From DAOUJW01 sp965218945 (GTDB taxonomy: Bacteria > Chloroflexota > Dehalococcoidia > Lucifugimonadales > UBA2985), in the NCBI GenBank assembly GCA_965218945.1, contig OZ244718.1, positions 1,116,001-1,180,000 on the forward strand: a stretch of 64,000 bases of DNA, written 5' to 3'. Position numbers and translations under genes: made by a program. The notes under the pieces are model-generated. The model was given only the letters and a program-made list of their open reading frames with translations. It did not search any database and was not told the DNA's origin. This document shows, in pieces, positions 1 to 8,150 of this stretch (position 1 is its first letter; every line of letters begins with the position of its first letter).

Positions 1-2
1 GG

Positions 3-749
3 ATGCGCTCCGAGCGCTCGGTTCAGGCGCAGCGGCTGCGTGCTGAGGGAGAGGAAGAGTACCTCACTATCACGGCTGACGTTGCCAGGCGAGTGCGGAT
101 CATCAGGGCTGATGCTGATAGGGACGCCAACATCCTCTCCGGTGAAGGTGAGGCTCAGGCGGTCCAGATATTCGCCAGGGTATTTGGCACAAACGCCTTG
201 AAGCCTGAGGCCCTGGATGCGCTGTACGCCCTGGAGTCTCTATCCCTAGAGGTGCTGGACGCCATTGAGGCCCTGGACGTAGAACTCATAACCGACGAGA
301 CTATGGCAAACCTTAGGGCAGGAAATGTTCTCAGCGCCGATGTCCTTGAGGAGGCAATCACGGCGATACGAGCTTTGAGCCCGGAAACCCTTGATTCCAT
401 GGAATTGGTCATCGGGTTTGAGGCCGCTAATGCCCTGAGGACGCTGGCGGCATCCGGCGAGGAGGCGCTGACCCCCATCGATTCTGAGGCTTTGGCCGAG
501 GCCTTGGAGTTCTTCACCTTCAGGCGCAGCCTTGAGGCTTACACCAACTCCCTCCAGCAGGATACTACCTTGGTGCTTTCAGCGGACAGCGAGTTGTTCC
601 GGTATCTGCAAGGCCCCACCGCAGCGAATCAGCAGAGTGACGCTGAAGCGTTCATGGCGCTATTCGGTGAGATGGCCCAGTTTATGGGAGACTCTGACGT
701 AATGAGTATGGAGGAGTCCTCGGAGCACGATCAGGACTCCAGCCAATAG
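3..749 (+). CDS. hflC: HflC-like SPFH/band-7 protein, C-terminal part (5' end outside window)
   Basis: The frame is open to the window edge, so the SPFH domain lies upstream and only the C-terminal 248 residues are visible. Residues 1-60 are the charged, Ala/Glu/Arg-rich helix typical of HflC (RAEGEEEY, then ILSGEGEAQAVQIFARVFG). The HflC closing motif (FRRSLEAYTNSL, then DSELFRYL) follows only at about residue 168-205. In ordinary HflC these two blocks are almost adjacent; here roughly 100 Leu/Ala/Glu-rich residues with recurring units such as LSPETLDSM and LKPEALDAL separate them. HflC partners HflK in the membrane and modulates FtsH. The family call rests on the two conserved blocks; the role of the insert is unknown. 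Confidence 0.75.
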   Translation: MRSERSVQAQRLRAEGEEEYLTITADVARRVRIIRADADRDANILSGEGEAQAVQIFARVFGTNALKPEALDALYALESLSLEVLDAIEALDVELITDETMANLRAGNVLSADVLEEAITAIRALSPETLDSMELVIGFEAANALRTLAASGEEALTPIDSEALAEALEFFTFRRSLEAYTNSLQQDTTLVLSADSELFRYLQGPTAANQQSDAEAFMALFGEMAQFMGDSDVMSMEESSEHDQDSSQ

Positions 750-890
750 GCTCTCCTGACTCTATTCCCAGTTCTAATGGTATAGGTCCCGTTTCCAGTT
801 CAGGACAATCCTTGGCCCGCTTTCAATACTTGGGTATTATCCGCGACTTACCCGGGGCCAGCGCATCCACCATAGTCTCGCGAGCATAGG

Positions 891-922
891 AAACCGGCGC
901 TTTCACGCCGGTTTCGCTTTTT
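891..922 (+). terminator. Rho-independent terminator downstream of the HflC-like gene
   Basis: A perfect 9-bp stem (AAACCGGCG at 891-899 with CGCCGGTTT at 906-914) has a 6-nt loop and is followed by CGCTTTTT. It lies about 140 nt after the HflC-like stop with no gene between. Confidence 0.75.
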
Positions 923-938
923 GTGAAAGTAGCAGGGT

Positions 939-1105
939 CTTTCGATTGCTACCCTCGCATCAAGTGCGGGGCAGGCTCTGAGCGACAGCGAAGGGCTAAA
1001 GCCCTTGCCTTCATTCCTTCTCTTCAATACTCGGACCAAGTTCTTGTTGAAGGATTTTAGATTCTTCGCCTGCGGCTCAGAATGACATATTCCAACTATC
1101 GAAAG
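939..1105 (-). repeat. MITE-like dispersed repeat, copy 1
   Basis: About 167 bp bounded by CTTTCGAT (939-946) and its complement ATCGAAAG (1098-1105). Most of its length recurs in opposite orientation at 37995-38157 with only scattered differences, including the block reading GGCTCAGAATGACATATTCC. It contains no plausible gene. The stretch 750-1317 otherwise holds only the terminator at 891-922. Confidence 0.65.
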
Positions 1106-1317
1106 ACACTGCTGAAGGTAGGGGGTGCCATTGGCGTACGGACACCACTAGCATTGTCGCCGAATGGTCTTCGTATTCCGCGCTCCTCGTCACAATAGGC
1201 CATTTGAAGCATGGGGTGCGTGGGAAGACCAGACCACAGTCCCGATTCCCAGAGCAGGGTAGGGGAGTGGTCGGACCGGATAAGCGGACTTCCGGTACAG
1301 GGAGAGACGGAGGCCCC

Positions 1318-2442
1318 CTACAAGCCGTGGACCGGGAATATGCGGCTCTCCACCTCTCTCACACCCTCCTCGGCGACTTCGCGGGCCTTGGCCAGGACAC
1401 CGGAGTCCAATGACGGCCCCTCCGGGTCGCGGAGTAGCTTCAGACCGTACCGCTCCTGATAGTCCTGAGGGATCTCGTTGGGCCACTGCTCCTCCAGCAT
1501 CACGCCGTAGTCCAGCGCCCAGCCGCGAGCCACCGCCCCAAGGTCGTAACCGCCTCCGCCAAAGGCTAGCCATTTGGGACACAGCTTGCCCAGCTCCTCG
1601 ACCAGTCGAGAGTGTCCCTGGACCGTGAGGCCAAGCTGGGTGATGGGGTCCCGGAAGTAGGGGTCCATGCCCAGCTGAGTGGCAAGGACGTCCGGTTTGA
1701 AGGCGCGGATAAGGGGCGCTACTGCCTGATTCAGTACCCACAGATACAGCTCGTCGTTGGTGTAGGGGTAGAGCGGTACGTTGACGGAGTAGCCGAGGCC
1801 GCTTCCCGCTCCCATCTCGTTGACAAACCCGGTGCCGGGAAACAGGTACGTGCCGGACTGGTGCAGCGATATGGTCATCACTTGGTCCGTGTCGTAGAAG
1901 GCGTGCTGCACTCCGTCTCCGTGGTGAGCGTCGATGTCCACGTACACCACCCGCTGTCCCTGGTCCAGCAGGTACTTTATTGCTACCACTGGGTCATTGA
2001 AGATGCAGAAACCGGAGGCTCGGTCTGGCATGGCGTGGTGAAGCCCGCCGGAGCAGTTGAAGGCCACGTCCACCTCTCCCTTGTGCACCATTTCTGCTGC
2101 CAGCAGGGAGCCGCCCGTGGACCAGCAGGAGGCCTCGTACATGCCGGAGTAGACGGGATTGTCGCCGTGGTCGCTGAAACCGTAGGCGCCCTGATTGTGC
2201 CCGGCCTCCCCGCGGCTCAGGCTCTGGACCGCGCTCACGTACTCCTGGGTGTGAGAGGTCAGTATCTCCTCTTCCGCGGCCTGGCGCGGCTCCACTAGGA
2301 CGGCGTTGGGACGCTGGAAGGCGCCGTACGACTCCAGAAGCTCGTAGGTGTAGCGAAGGCGGGTAGGGACCATCACGTGGTCTTCGCGGAGGACGTGGCG
2401 AGACAGGATGTCGTGGTACACGAAGGCTGCGCGGCGGCTCAT
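1318..2442 (-). CDS. acuC: Histone-deacetylase-fold protein, AcuC-like
   Basis: 374 residues across the whole HDAC/AcuC/acetylpolyamine amidohydrolase domain. Visible active-site features are the His dyad in GGLHHAMPD (H135, H136), the zinc ligands in DIDAHHGDG (D171, H173) and a third Asp in QLGMDPYFRDP (D260). AcuC-type proteins remove acetyl groups from lysines, classically on acetyl-CoA synthetase; no acs gene is nearby, so the substrate is open. The start is ATG at 2442 because AAAGGAG sits just upstream; a longer frame to 2487 has no such site. Monocistronic, with the DUF5343 gene upstream on the same strand. Confidence 0.85.
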   Translation of the reverse strand: MSRRAAFVYHDILSRHVLREDHVMVPTRLRYTYELLESYGAFQRPNAVLVEPRQAAEEEILTSHTQEYVSAVQSLSRGEAGHNQGAYGFSDHGDNPVYSGMYEASCWSTGGSLLAAEMVHKGEVDVAFNCSGGLHHAMPDRASGFCIFNDPVVAIKYLLDQGQRVVYVDIDAHHGDGVQHAFYDTDQVMTISLHQSGTYLFPGTGFVNEMGAGSGLGYSVNVPLYPYTNDELYLWVLNQAVAPLIRAFKPDVLATQLGMDPYFRDPITQLGLTVQGHSRLVEELGKLCPKWLAFGGGGYDLGAVARGWALDYGVMLEEQWPNEIPQDYQERYGLKLLRDPEGPSLDSGVLAKAREVAEEGVREVESRIFPVHGL

Positions 2443-2521
2443 ATGGGAGCTCCTTTCACTTTGGCAAGTCCCGGATTGATTCACCATTGGACGCGTCTAG
2501 TCTATAAGTGTAGGGCATTTA

Positions 2522-3280
2522 TCAGAATCCTTCATCCTCCGTCTGCTCCTGGGAATCCGCGTATTCCTGTTGAGGGGTTGCATATATCCGCTGCGCGCGT
2601 CTGAGAAACACCGTGCCGAGAGCGTTCCACACTTCCCAGAAGTCGTCTTCACGCATGAACGCTGCGTCCTCAAGAGAAAGCCCCAGGAACTGGGTGGGTT
2701 CCGGCAACGCCTCCATCCTGGCGGTTGCTCCGTTGCTGCTGGGAGCGCCGACATCCGCCGGCTGCTGTGTCGGACGCTGCGCCGGGCTCCCGCGTACGGT
2801 TTTCCGACCCTGGGTCCTGCTCCTCATCTCCCGCCTTCGGGGCACATCCACAGTCGCAAGTCCGGCCTCTCTGCAAAGCCCAAGGAAGAGCATAACCTGC
2901 CTCGCGTGCTGGGAGCGGGGAGTGTATTTCTGGAAGGCGTTCATAATGACTTCCTGCGGATCTTTACTGGGGTCAATGATTGTAAAGTCGTCCGCATAGG
3001 CGTTTCGGATGGTCCGCTCCAGGAGCTGGCGATACTCGTCCTCGGTGCTGCCGGCAAGACCTCTGAGTATGTCCGTGGGTTCATCGCCGTCCGTGATCAG
3101 ATCCAGGAATCGCAGGGTTGAGAGCACTCTGGGGATGATGTTCTCCGAGATACCTATGCCTTTGAGTATCTCCCGGGTGACTCGCGGGGGCATATTCATC
3201 CGACGAATGCGGTGCAAAAAGGCCTGCATATTGGCAGGGGGAGAGTATGGACGGAACAGAGGGGTTTTTTCTGTAACCAT
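2522..3280 (-). CDS. DUF5343-like protein
   Basis: 252 residues from the chosen ATG at 3280; a longer frame reaches 3352 but its first residues look like translated upstream DNA. The N-terminal half (PPANMQAFLHRIRRMNMPPR, then ILKGIGISENIIPRVLSTLRFLDLI, DEPTDIL) resembles DUF5343, a helical winged-helix-like family of unknown function. The middle is a basic, Arg/Pro/Gln-rich linker and the C-terminus a separate acidic helical stretch. No catalytic motif is visible. It stands alone between acuC and the divergent ftsZ. Moderate confidence in the family and none in a function. Confidence 0.55.
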   Translation of the reverse strand: MVTEKTPLFRPYSPPANMQAFLHRIRRMNMPPRVTREILKGIGISENIIPRVLSTLRFLDLITDGDEPTDILRGLAGSTEDEYRQLLERTIRNAYADDFTIIDPSKDPQEVIMNAFQKYTPRSQHARQVMLFLGLCREAGLATVDVPRRREMRSRTQGRKTVRGSPAQRPTQQPADVGAPSSNGATARMEALPEPTQFLGLSLEDAAFMREDDFWEVWNALGTVFLRRAQRIYATPQQEYADSQEQTEDEGF

Positions 3281-3703
3281 AACGTAACACCCGTATCTAA
3301 TAAGGTATATGTATCTTAACCAGAATCGTAGAAATTGTAAAGAGCGCTTCACATGGCACTCTGGATATGATACGCCTGAATCTATTGACTATAGCTGACG
3401 ACTAGCTGAATATAGGGTAAACACAGAGGAGGTGCAGTACAGACAGAATCGTAACATAAGAACTCACTCAACCCTATAACTAAACCTTCGATGGCCGGGC
3501 GAGATTTAGGATTCGCTACAGAGTTTTCAGTTCAACAGGTTTCTGGGCAAACGTCCAGAGTGCCGGGTCTCTCGGATAGACGGAATGAGGAGTTTATCCG
3601 GTGAGTGTCTTGCCCAGGTCAAGTTGGTTCCTTATTGCTATTGCCTTTACTGCGTAGCTTGATGTCGGAACACTCGCCAGGTGGAAGAAAGGAAAAGAGA
3701 TCA
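3281..3703. other. Divergent intergenic region upstream of ftsZ
   Basis: 423 bp, AT-richer than its surroundings, with no convincing ORF. TTGACT (3385-3390) and TATAGG (3411-3416) could form a poor promoter with a 20-bp spacer, too weak to call. A purine-rich Shine-Dalgarno tract (GAAAGGAAAAGAGA) precedes the ftsZ start. Confidence 0.4.
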
Positions 3704-4753
3704 ATGCTAGCAACCCATACAACTGAAAACAACGTGGTCCATGACCAGGAATGGGAAAGGGCCCCTGCGCGAATCAAGGTGGTGGGAGTTGGTGGAGGGG
3801 GATGCAATTGCGTGCGCAGGATGATGAAGGGCCAGGTCCCGGGCGTTAAGTTTGTGATGGTCAACACGGACATCAAATCCCTGGAGCCTTCCGTACAGGG
3901 TGCTGAGATAGTTCAAATTGGCGCCAGGTCGACCCACGGCTGGGGCGCCGGTGGCGACTCAAAAATGGGCGAGAAGGCTGCCGAGGAGTCGGAGGCCGAC
4001 CTACGCGCCGCTCTGAAGAACGCCGAGCTGGTGTTCATTACGTCCGGCATGGGTGGCGGCACTGGCACGGGGGCTTCGCCTCGTGTAGCCTCCATAGCCA
4101 AGGACATGGGCGCCCTGGTGGTGGGTGTTGTTACAACACCCTTCAGCTTTGAGGGGAGTCGCAGAATCGGCCAGGCAATGAACGGAGTAGCCCGCCTTCG
4201 GCCCTACCTGGACAACCTGATTGTCATCCACAACGATAGGCTCCTCAGGTACGTTGACCACGATGCCGAGATGGTGGAAGCCTTCAGGACTGCTGACGAC
4301 GTGGTAACTCAGGGTATCTTGAGCGTCTCTGAGCTCATCAACGTCCCGGGCGAGATCAATGTGGACTTCGCGGACGTAAGGACCGTCATGGGCTTTCCGG
4401 GAGCGGCGCTCATGGCCATCGGCCAGGGCCGAGGCAAGATGGGTGTAGTGGATGCAGCGCGGCAGGCTATGGCCAACCCGCTGCTGAACATGTCCATCAA
4501 GGGCGCTCAGGGGGTTCTCTTTTCGGTCAAGGGTGGCCATAGCCTGACCCTGGGTGGAGTCAACGCAGCAGGCGACCTGATTGGCAAGACGGTGAGGAAG
4601 AACGCTTCCATATTCTTTGGAATGTCCATGGACGAGGACCTGGAGGACTCCGTGAAACTCACCTTGATTGCGACGGGCTTGAAGGGTGAAGGGGGCGGAG
4701 GAGGAGGGGCGGCATTCCCCGGGAAGATACGCAGCATTATTCCCGGCCTCTAG
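3704..4753 (+). CDS. ftsZ: Cell-division GTPase FtsZ, divergent
   Basis: 349 residues spanning the tubulin/FtsZ GTPase. The nucleotide loop is intact (GMGGGTGTG, residues 115-123), as are the T1 region (GVGGGGCNC), the T7 catalytic loop (NVDFADVRTVM, 219-229) and PFSFEG. Departures from consensus are GWGAGGDS for GLGAGG(D/N)P, GASPRVA for GAAP(V/I)VA and VIHND for VIPND. The tail is a Gly run followed by GKIRSIIPGL, lacking an obvious conserved C-terminal peptide for FtsA/SepF. FtsZ polymerises into the division ring on the inner membrane. ATG at 3704 is preferred over a 33-codon extension because of the adjacent Shine-Dalgarno. It is not in a dcw cluster, so a second canonical FtsZ may exist elsewhere. 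Confidence 0.88.
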   Translation: MLATHTTENNVVHDQEWERAPARIKVVGVGGGGCNCVRRMMKGQVPGVKFVMVNTDIKSLEPSVQGAEIVQIGARSTHGWGAGGDSKMGEKAAEESEADLRAALKNAELVFITSGMGGGTGTGASPRVASIAKDMGALVVGVVTTPFSFEGSRRIGQAMNGVARLRPYLDNLIVIHNDRLLRYVDHDAEMVEAFRTADDVVTQGILSVSELINVPGEINVDFADVRTVMGFPGAALMAIGQGRGKMGVVDAARQAMANPLLNMSIKGAQGVLFSVKGGHSLTLGGVNAAGDLIGKTVRKNASIFFGMSMDEDLEDSVKLTLIATGLKGEGGGGGGAAFPGKIRSIIPGL

Positions 4754-4790
4754 ACAGCAGTCTACATGCTATATGTGTAACAACGACGAC

Positions 4791-5262
4791 TTACAAAGCA
4801 TCCCACCTGGCTAGTCTTCGACGTATGTTGCGCCACTGAGTGCCCCTCCAGAAGGGTTTCCGGCAGGAGGGGCACTCCACTATTATCTCCCGGGTCTGAA
4901 AGACGTAGGGAGGCGCCCGACCCCTGATTTCCTCTCTGGCAGCTCTTACCAAGGTTAAGTTGCACTCCATGCACAGATGGAAATGCCGCTGCGTGTCGAG
5001 CTTGCAGTCATCGACGACCTGACGAAGCTGCTCTTCTACGCTCTCGCTTTTCAGCAGGATGGCCCTCAGCTTCCCCGATGCTCAACCTGCGCCTCATTGT
5101 GTTCCTGTCCCTTGCCACGAGGATGCGTCCGTCCTCTTGGGCCTGGCTCACTAACCTGCCATCCTCGATACCTGGTACGAATGTCGTGTCGTGGCCCGTG
5201 ATCCTCAGCCATTTAACCAGGCGGCCCGCGTTGAGGTCTACAATGAACTTCGGTTCGGACAC
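4791..5262 (-). pseudogene. Mut7-C RNase domain protein, one-base frameshift
   Basis: The N-terminal half (FIVDLNAGRLVKWLRITGHD, then ILVARDRNTMRRRLSIG) is the PIN-like Mut7-C domain. At the G4 run (C4 on the plus strand, 5073-5076) the frame is lost. Dropping one G restores AILLKSESVEEQLRQVV followed by a zinc ribbon with CMEC and CPSCRKPFWRGTQW and a stop at 4791, giving about 156 residues, the normal family length. The start is GTG at 5262 with GGAGGGG seven bases upstream. Either the gene is broken or the base run is a sequencing error; the intact second half argues for recent damage or error. Convergent with ftsZ. Confidence 0.8.
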
Positions 5263-5386
5263 AGTACACCCCTCCAAACGAAAATGAACTGCGGGTATGA
5301 GGTACAGACTCGCGTCGAAATGGAGTACAATTTCACATTGAGGTGGGTCACACCATTCCACTTGAGGTGTTTAAGGTACTCAGGCC

Positions 5387-5719
5387 ATGTCCTCCGAAGA
5401 TAAAGCAAACAGAGCTGCTCCGCTAAACATAGAGGTCTCGGATGAGAATGAGGCCCTCAGCATAGCCTGGGACGACGGCCACACGGGCGTTTATCCTTGG
5501 GGCTTTCTGCGGGGCGCTTGTCCATGCGTATTGTGCAAGCGCAGTCATCGGGGCGTGGAGATTAGCGAAATAGAGGCCGTCGATGGAGTATGGGTGATTG
5601 ATTGGATGCCCGTTGGGAACTACGCCGTACGCCTGCTGTGGAGCGACGCCCATGAGACTGGTATCTACAACTATCACTACCTGAGGGACATTTGCAGGTG
5701 CAATGTATGTTTGGGATAG
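5387..5719 (+). CDS. DUF971 (gamma-butyrobetaine hydroxylase-like N-terminal) protein
   Basis: 110 residues with the DUF971 pattern: ALSIAWDDGHTGVYPWGFLRG, then CPCVLCKRS, VGNYAVRLLWSDAHETGIY and a C-terminal YHYLRDICRC. The family is a small fold related to the N-terminal domain of gamma-butyrobetaine hydroxylase, often with Cys residues that may hold a metal. Its bacterial role is not settled; relatives occur beside Mrp/ApbC iron-sulfur carriers, none of which is seen here. It ends 18 nt before larB on the same strand and may be co-transcribed with it. Confidence 0.8.
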   Translation: MSSEDKANRAAPLNIEVSDENEALSIAWDDGHTGVYPWGFLRGACPCVLCKRSHRGVEISEIEAVDGVWVIDWMPVGNYAVRLLWSDAHETGIYNYHYLRDICRCNVCLG

Positions 5720-5737
5720 ACACCCCGGCAGACCTGG

Positions 5738-6553
5738 ATGCTTCATCCAACGCCGCAGCGAGGCGCAAGGAGGCGTGACATAGACGACAGGTACCTGGAG
5801 CAGCTCCTTTCGCAAGTGCAGCGAGGAGAGACGGAGGTCGGGGAGGCCCTGGAGAAGCTGCGGACGCTCCCATTTGAGGACTTGGGCTTTGCCAAAGTCG
5901 ACCATCATCGCGCCATTCGCACAGGCTTTCCTGAGGTTGTGTACGCCCCGGGAAAGACCCCGGAACAGCTGTCCCGGATTGCCATGAAAATATCGGAGAC
6001 CTCCTCCAAACTCCTGATAACCAGGGCATGGGGCGATGCGTATGAGAAGGTCAGGGAAGCGCTGCCGGAGGCCCGTTACAGCGAGGTTGCGAATGTCATT
6101 GTGGTGGACCGGTCGTCTGGGGAGGACGCGCCCGTGCCGGGTGTGCTGACCGTGGCCGCCGGAACGTCCGACCTGCCGGTGGCGGAGGAGGCGGCCCTCA
6201 CTGCAGAGCTGATGGGCAACTCTGTGGAAAGGCTGTGGGACGTGGGCATAGCCGGGGTACACAGGCTGCTGGAGAATCTGCCCATGCTAAGACAAGCAAG
6301 GGTCATAGTGGCCGTGGCCGGGATGGAGGGCGCTCTCCCAGGCCTTATAGGAGGCTTGGTATCGGCGCCGGTTATTGCAGTGCCCACCAGCGTAGGCTAC
6401 GGGGCGAACTTTCATGGGCTCTCGGCCCTTCTGACTATGCTGAACTCATGCAGCCCGGGCATCGCCGTAGTCAACATCGACAACGGGTTTGGAGCCGGTT
6501 ACATGGCCGGTATGATCAACCTCTCCACGTCATCCGGCCCGCCTGGGTCCTGA
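5738..6553 (+). CDS. larB: LarB, nickel-pincer nucleotide synthase (AIR-carboxylase fold)
   Basis: 271 residues. The N-terminus carries the LarB-specific block (DLGFAKVDHHRAIRTGFPEV, then YAPGKTPEQL). The C-terminal half is a PurE-like fold (VLTVAAGTSDLPVAEEAA, DVGIAGVHRLL, VAGMEGALPGLIGGLVSAPV). LarB carboxylates and hydrolyses nicotinic acid adenine dinucleotide in the first step of the nickel-pincer cofactor of lactate racemase and other LarA-type enzymes. No larC, larE or larA is visible in this window, so the rest of the pathway must be elsewhere. A real purE occurs at 49041-49499, so this is not the purine enzyme. Confidence 0.88.
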   Translation: MLHPTPQRGARRRDIDDRYLEQLLSQVQRGETEVGEALEKLRTLPFEDLGFAKVDHHRAIRTGFPEVVYAPGKTPEQLSRIAMKISETSSKLLITRAWGDAYEKVREALPEARYSEVANVIVVDRSSGEDAPVPGVLTVAAGTSDLPVAEEAALTAELMGNSVERLWDVGIAGVHRLLENLPMLRQARVIVAVAGMEGALPGLIGGLVSAPVIAVPTSVGYGANFHGLSALLTMLNSCSPGIAVVNIDNGFGAGYMAGMINLSTSSGPPGS

Positions 6554-6603
6554 GCGGGGATTGGCCCGCGTTCCCTCGGGAATGCGTTATCCTTCAAAAC
6601 AGG

Positions 6604-6634
6604 GCAGGGGCCTGGTCGAGCGCCAGGCCCCTGC
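6604..6634. terminator. Strong hairpin between convergent larB and cupredoxin genes
   Basis: A 12-bp GC-rich stem (GCAGGGGCCTGG with CCAGGCCCCTGC) closes a 7-nt loop in the short gap between convergent genes. It has no long T tract, so a bidirectional terminator role is inferred from position. Confidence 0.6.
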
Positions 6635-6676
6635 GATAGTTGCTTCGACTGTCCCCTGTCTGTGTCCCCTCAACAA

Positions 6677-7240
6677 CTAGGGCGTCACCTCAAATGTACC
6701 GTGCATGGTGGCGTTGTGGCCCGGGAATGTGCACACGAACTGGTATGTCCCCGCTGCGGGAGCCGTAAACGTGACATCCCCCGATTCCCCCGGGTCGAGC
6801 AACCGAATGCTCGCAAGCACGTTGGGATCGTCCGGCTGTAGCCAGTCGGTGGTTGGCGCTGACGCTCCGGCAAGGGCTACGTCGTCCTTGGCGCCGTTCT
6901 GCACCAGGACCCAGTTGTGCTGCTGTGTGATGGCGTTGTTGGTGTAGGTTACGGTCACGGTTGAGCCGGCGCCGGCCGTGAGCGATTCCGTGCCGAAGAC
7001 CAGGTCGTCGCTGTTGACGGAACCCAGCGAAAGGGATACGCCGTCCCCTGTAGGGGCGCTGGGAGTCTCCACCATGGGTGGGGATGTGGGGGTGGGCTCG
7101 ACCACCGCCGGCGTCGTGGCCGTGGGCGATGGGGTAGAAGTAGGCGCTGTGGTGGGTTCAGGCTCGCTGCCTCCCCCACAGGCTAAGCCCACAATGGCGA
7201 TTAGCGCAATTCCAAAATACAAGAACCACTGCTTCTTCAT
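6677..7240 (-). CDS. Cupredoxin (type 1 copper) lipoprotein
   Basis: 187 residues. The N-terminus is a lipoprotein signal (KK, hydrophobic segment, IVGLAC with C21), followed by a Pro/Thr-rich linker to about residue 65. The remainder is a plastocyanin/azurin-like domain with the four expected type-1 copper ligands: H108 (QQHNWV), C170 (FVCT), H175 (FPGH) and M179 (NATMHG). It is likely a membrane-tethered blue-copper electron carrier outside the cytoplasmic membrane, accepting electrons from a respiratory chain or an extracytoplasmic dehydrogenase. No copper-chaperone or nitrite-reductase gene is adjacent. Confidence 0.85.
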   Translation of the reverse strand: MKKQWFLYFGIALIAIVGLACGGGSEPEPTTAPTSTPSPTATTPAVVEPTPTSPPMVETPSAPTGDGVSLSLGSVNSDDLVFGTESLTAGAGSTVTVTYTNNAITQQHNWVLVQNGAKDDVALAGASAPTTDWLQPDDPNVLASIRLLDPGESGDVTFTAPAAGTYQFVCTFPGHNATMHGTFEVTP

Positions 7241-7392
7241 TTTTCCTCCCGAAAGGATGCTGCTTACAACCTCAATCCGTCTTCACTGGTGAATCCCAGT
7301 CTCCATTGGCAAGACTAGAGTTTATCACAGGGGATGAGTTTGTTCAAGTATTCACAATCTTTTCTGCCCATCCCTCAGACGGCGCCGTTTTG

Positions 7393-7421
7393 TTGACATG
7401 CCAGATTCGTCTCCCTACAAT
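7393..7421 (+). promoter_or_regulatory. Sigma70-type promoter of the zinc-ribbon/recombinase operon
   Basis: TTGACA (7393-7398), a 17-bp spacer and TACAAT (7416-7421). The ATG at 7398 overlaps the -35 box, so translation must begin at the next ATG (7443). Confidence 0.8.
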
Positions 7422-7442
7422 AGCAGCCACGCGAGAGCTAAT

Positions 7443-8144
7443 ATGACAGTTGTTCAGCAGCTATACGACCTTCTGGGCGTTGACGAGGACATAGGCAGAC
7501 ATAACCAGACTATCGCATCCCTGGATGCGGCTCTGGCGGACACACAGCGGCTTGTAGAGACCCGGCAGGCAGTGGAGGAGGCCAGGGACACGCTCAGGAA
7601 GCAGCAGACGGAGCGCAGGGACCTGGAGATGACCGTTGATGCCTCCCAAACCAAGGCCGGCGAGGTGGAAGCGAAGCTCTACGGCGGGACCGTTCGCAAT
7701 CCCCGAGAGTTGGAGGACTTACAAACCGAGTTGAACCTCCTCCGAGCACAGCAGAAGAGGCACGAGGAGACCCTGCTCCAGAGCCTGGAGGGAGTAGAGG
7801 AGACCGAGGGCAGTCTGGTAGCGCTGGAAACCACTCTTGAAGAGATGGAGTCTTCCTGGCAGCAGGATGAGGCTCGCATGCTGGACGAGAAGTCGAACCT
7901 ACAGAAAGACCTGGCCCAGCTGCAGAAGAAGCGCGATGGTATGTCCGCTCTCGTAAGCCCCGTCCATCTGAGCCTGTACGACACCCTTCGCTCCACGCGC
8001 CAGGGGCTTGCGGTGGTTAAAGTGGAGAGAGGTAGTTGCCAGGGTTGCCGCATAACCCTGCCAACCAGGGTGGTGCAGCAGGCCCGCACATCGCCGGAGC
8101 CTGTTAAGTGCCCCAGCTGCAGCCGGATACTGTATGTAAGCTGA
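7443..8144 (+). CDS. C4-type zinc-ribbon coiled-coil protein (COG1579/CT398-like)
   Basis: 233 residues. Residues 1-170 are a long coiled-coil hairpin rich in Glu, Gln, Leu and Arg. The C-terminal domain has two CxxC pairs, GSCQGCRI and KCPSCSRIL, and the family's KVERGSCQGC signature. Relatives are proposed scaffold or nucleic-acid-associated proteins, structurally compared with flagellar chaperones, but the function is unproven. The start was chosen because an upstream ATG lies inside the promoter. First gene of a three-gene transcription unit, with only 6 nt to the next start. Confidence 0.8.
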   Translation: MTVVQQLYDLLGVDEDIGRHNQTIASLDAALADTQRLVETRQAVEEARDTLRKQQTERRDLEMTVDASQTKAGEVEAKLYGGTVRNPRELEDLQTELNLLRAQQKRHEETLLQSLEGVEETEGSLVALETTLEEMESSWQQDEARMLDEKSNLQKDLAQLQKKRDGMSALVSPVHLSLYDTLRSTRQGLAVVKVERGSCQGCRITLPTRVVQQARTSPEPVKCPSCSRILYVS

Positions 8145-8150
8145 TCATCA

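Noticed and set aside
4840..4875. 10-bp hairpin GTGCCCCTCC/GGAGGGGCAC as an ftsZ terminator
   Set aside because: It lies within the restored Mut7-C coding region, has a 16-nt loop and no T tract, so it is probably incidental.
5073..5076. Programmed frameshifting in the Mut7-C gene
   Set aside because: A G4 run alone is not a usual slippery heptamer, no pseudoknot was evident, and a second gene in the window is broken at a G4 run, which favours sequence error or mutation.
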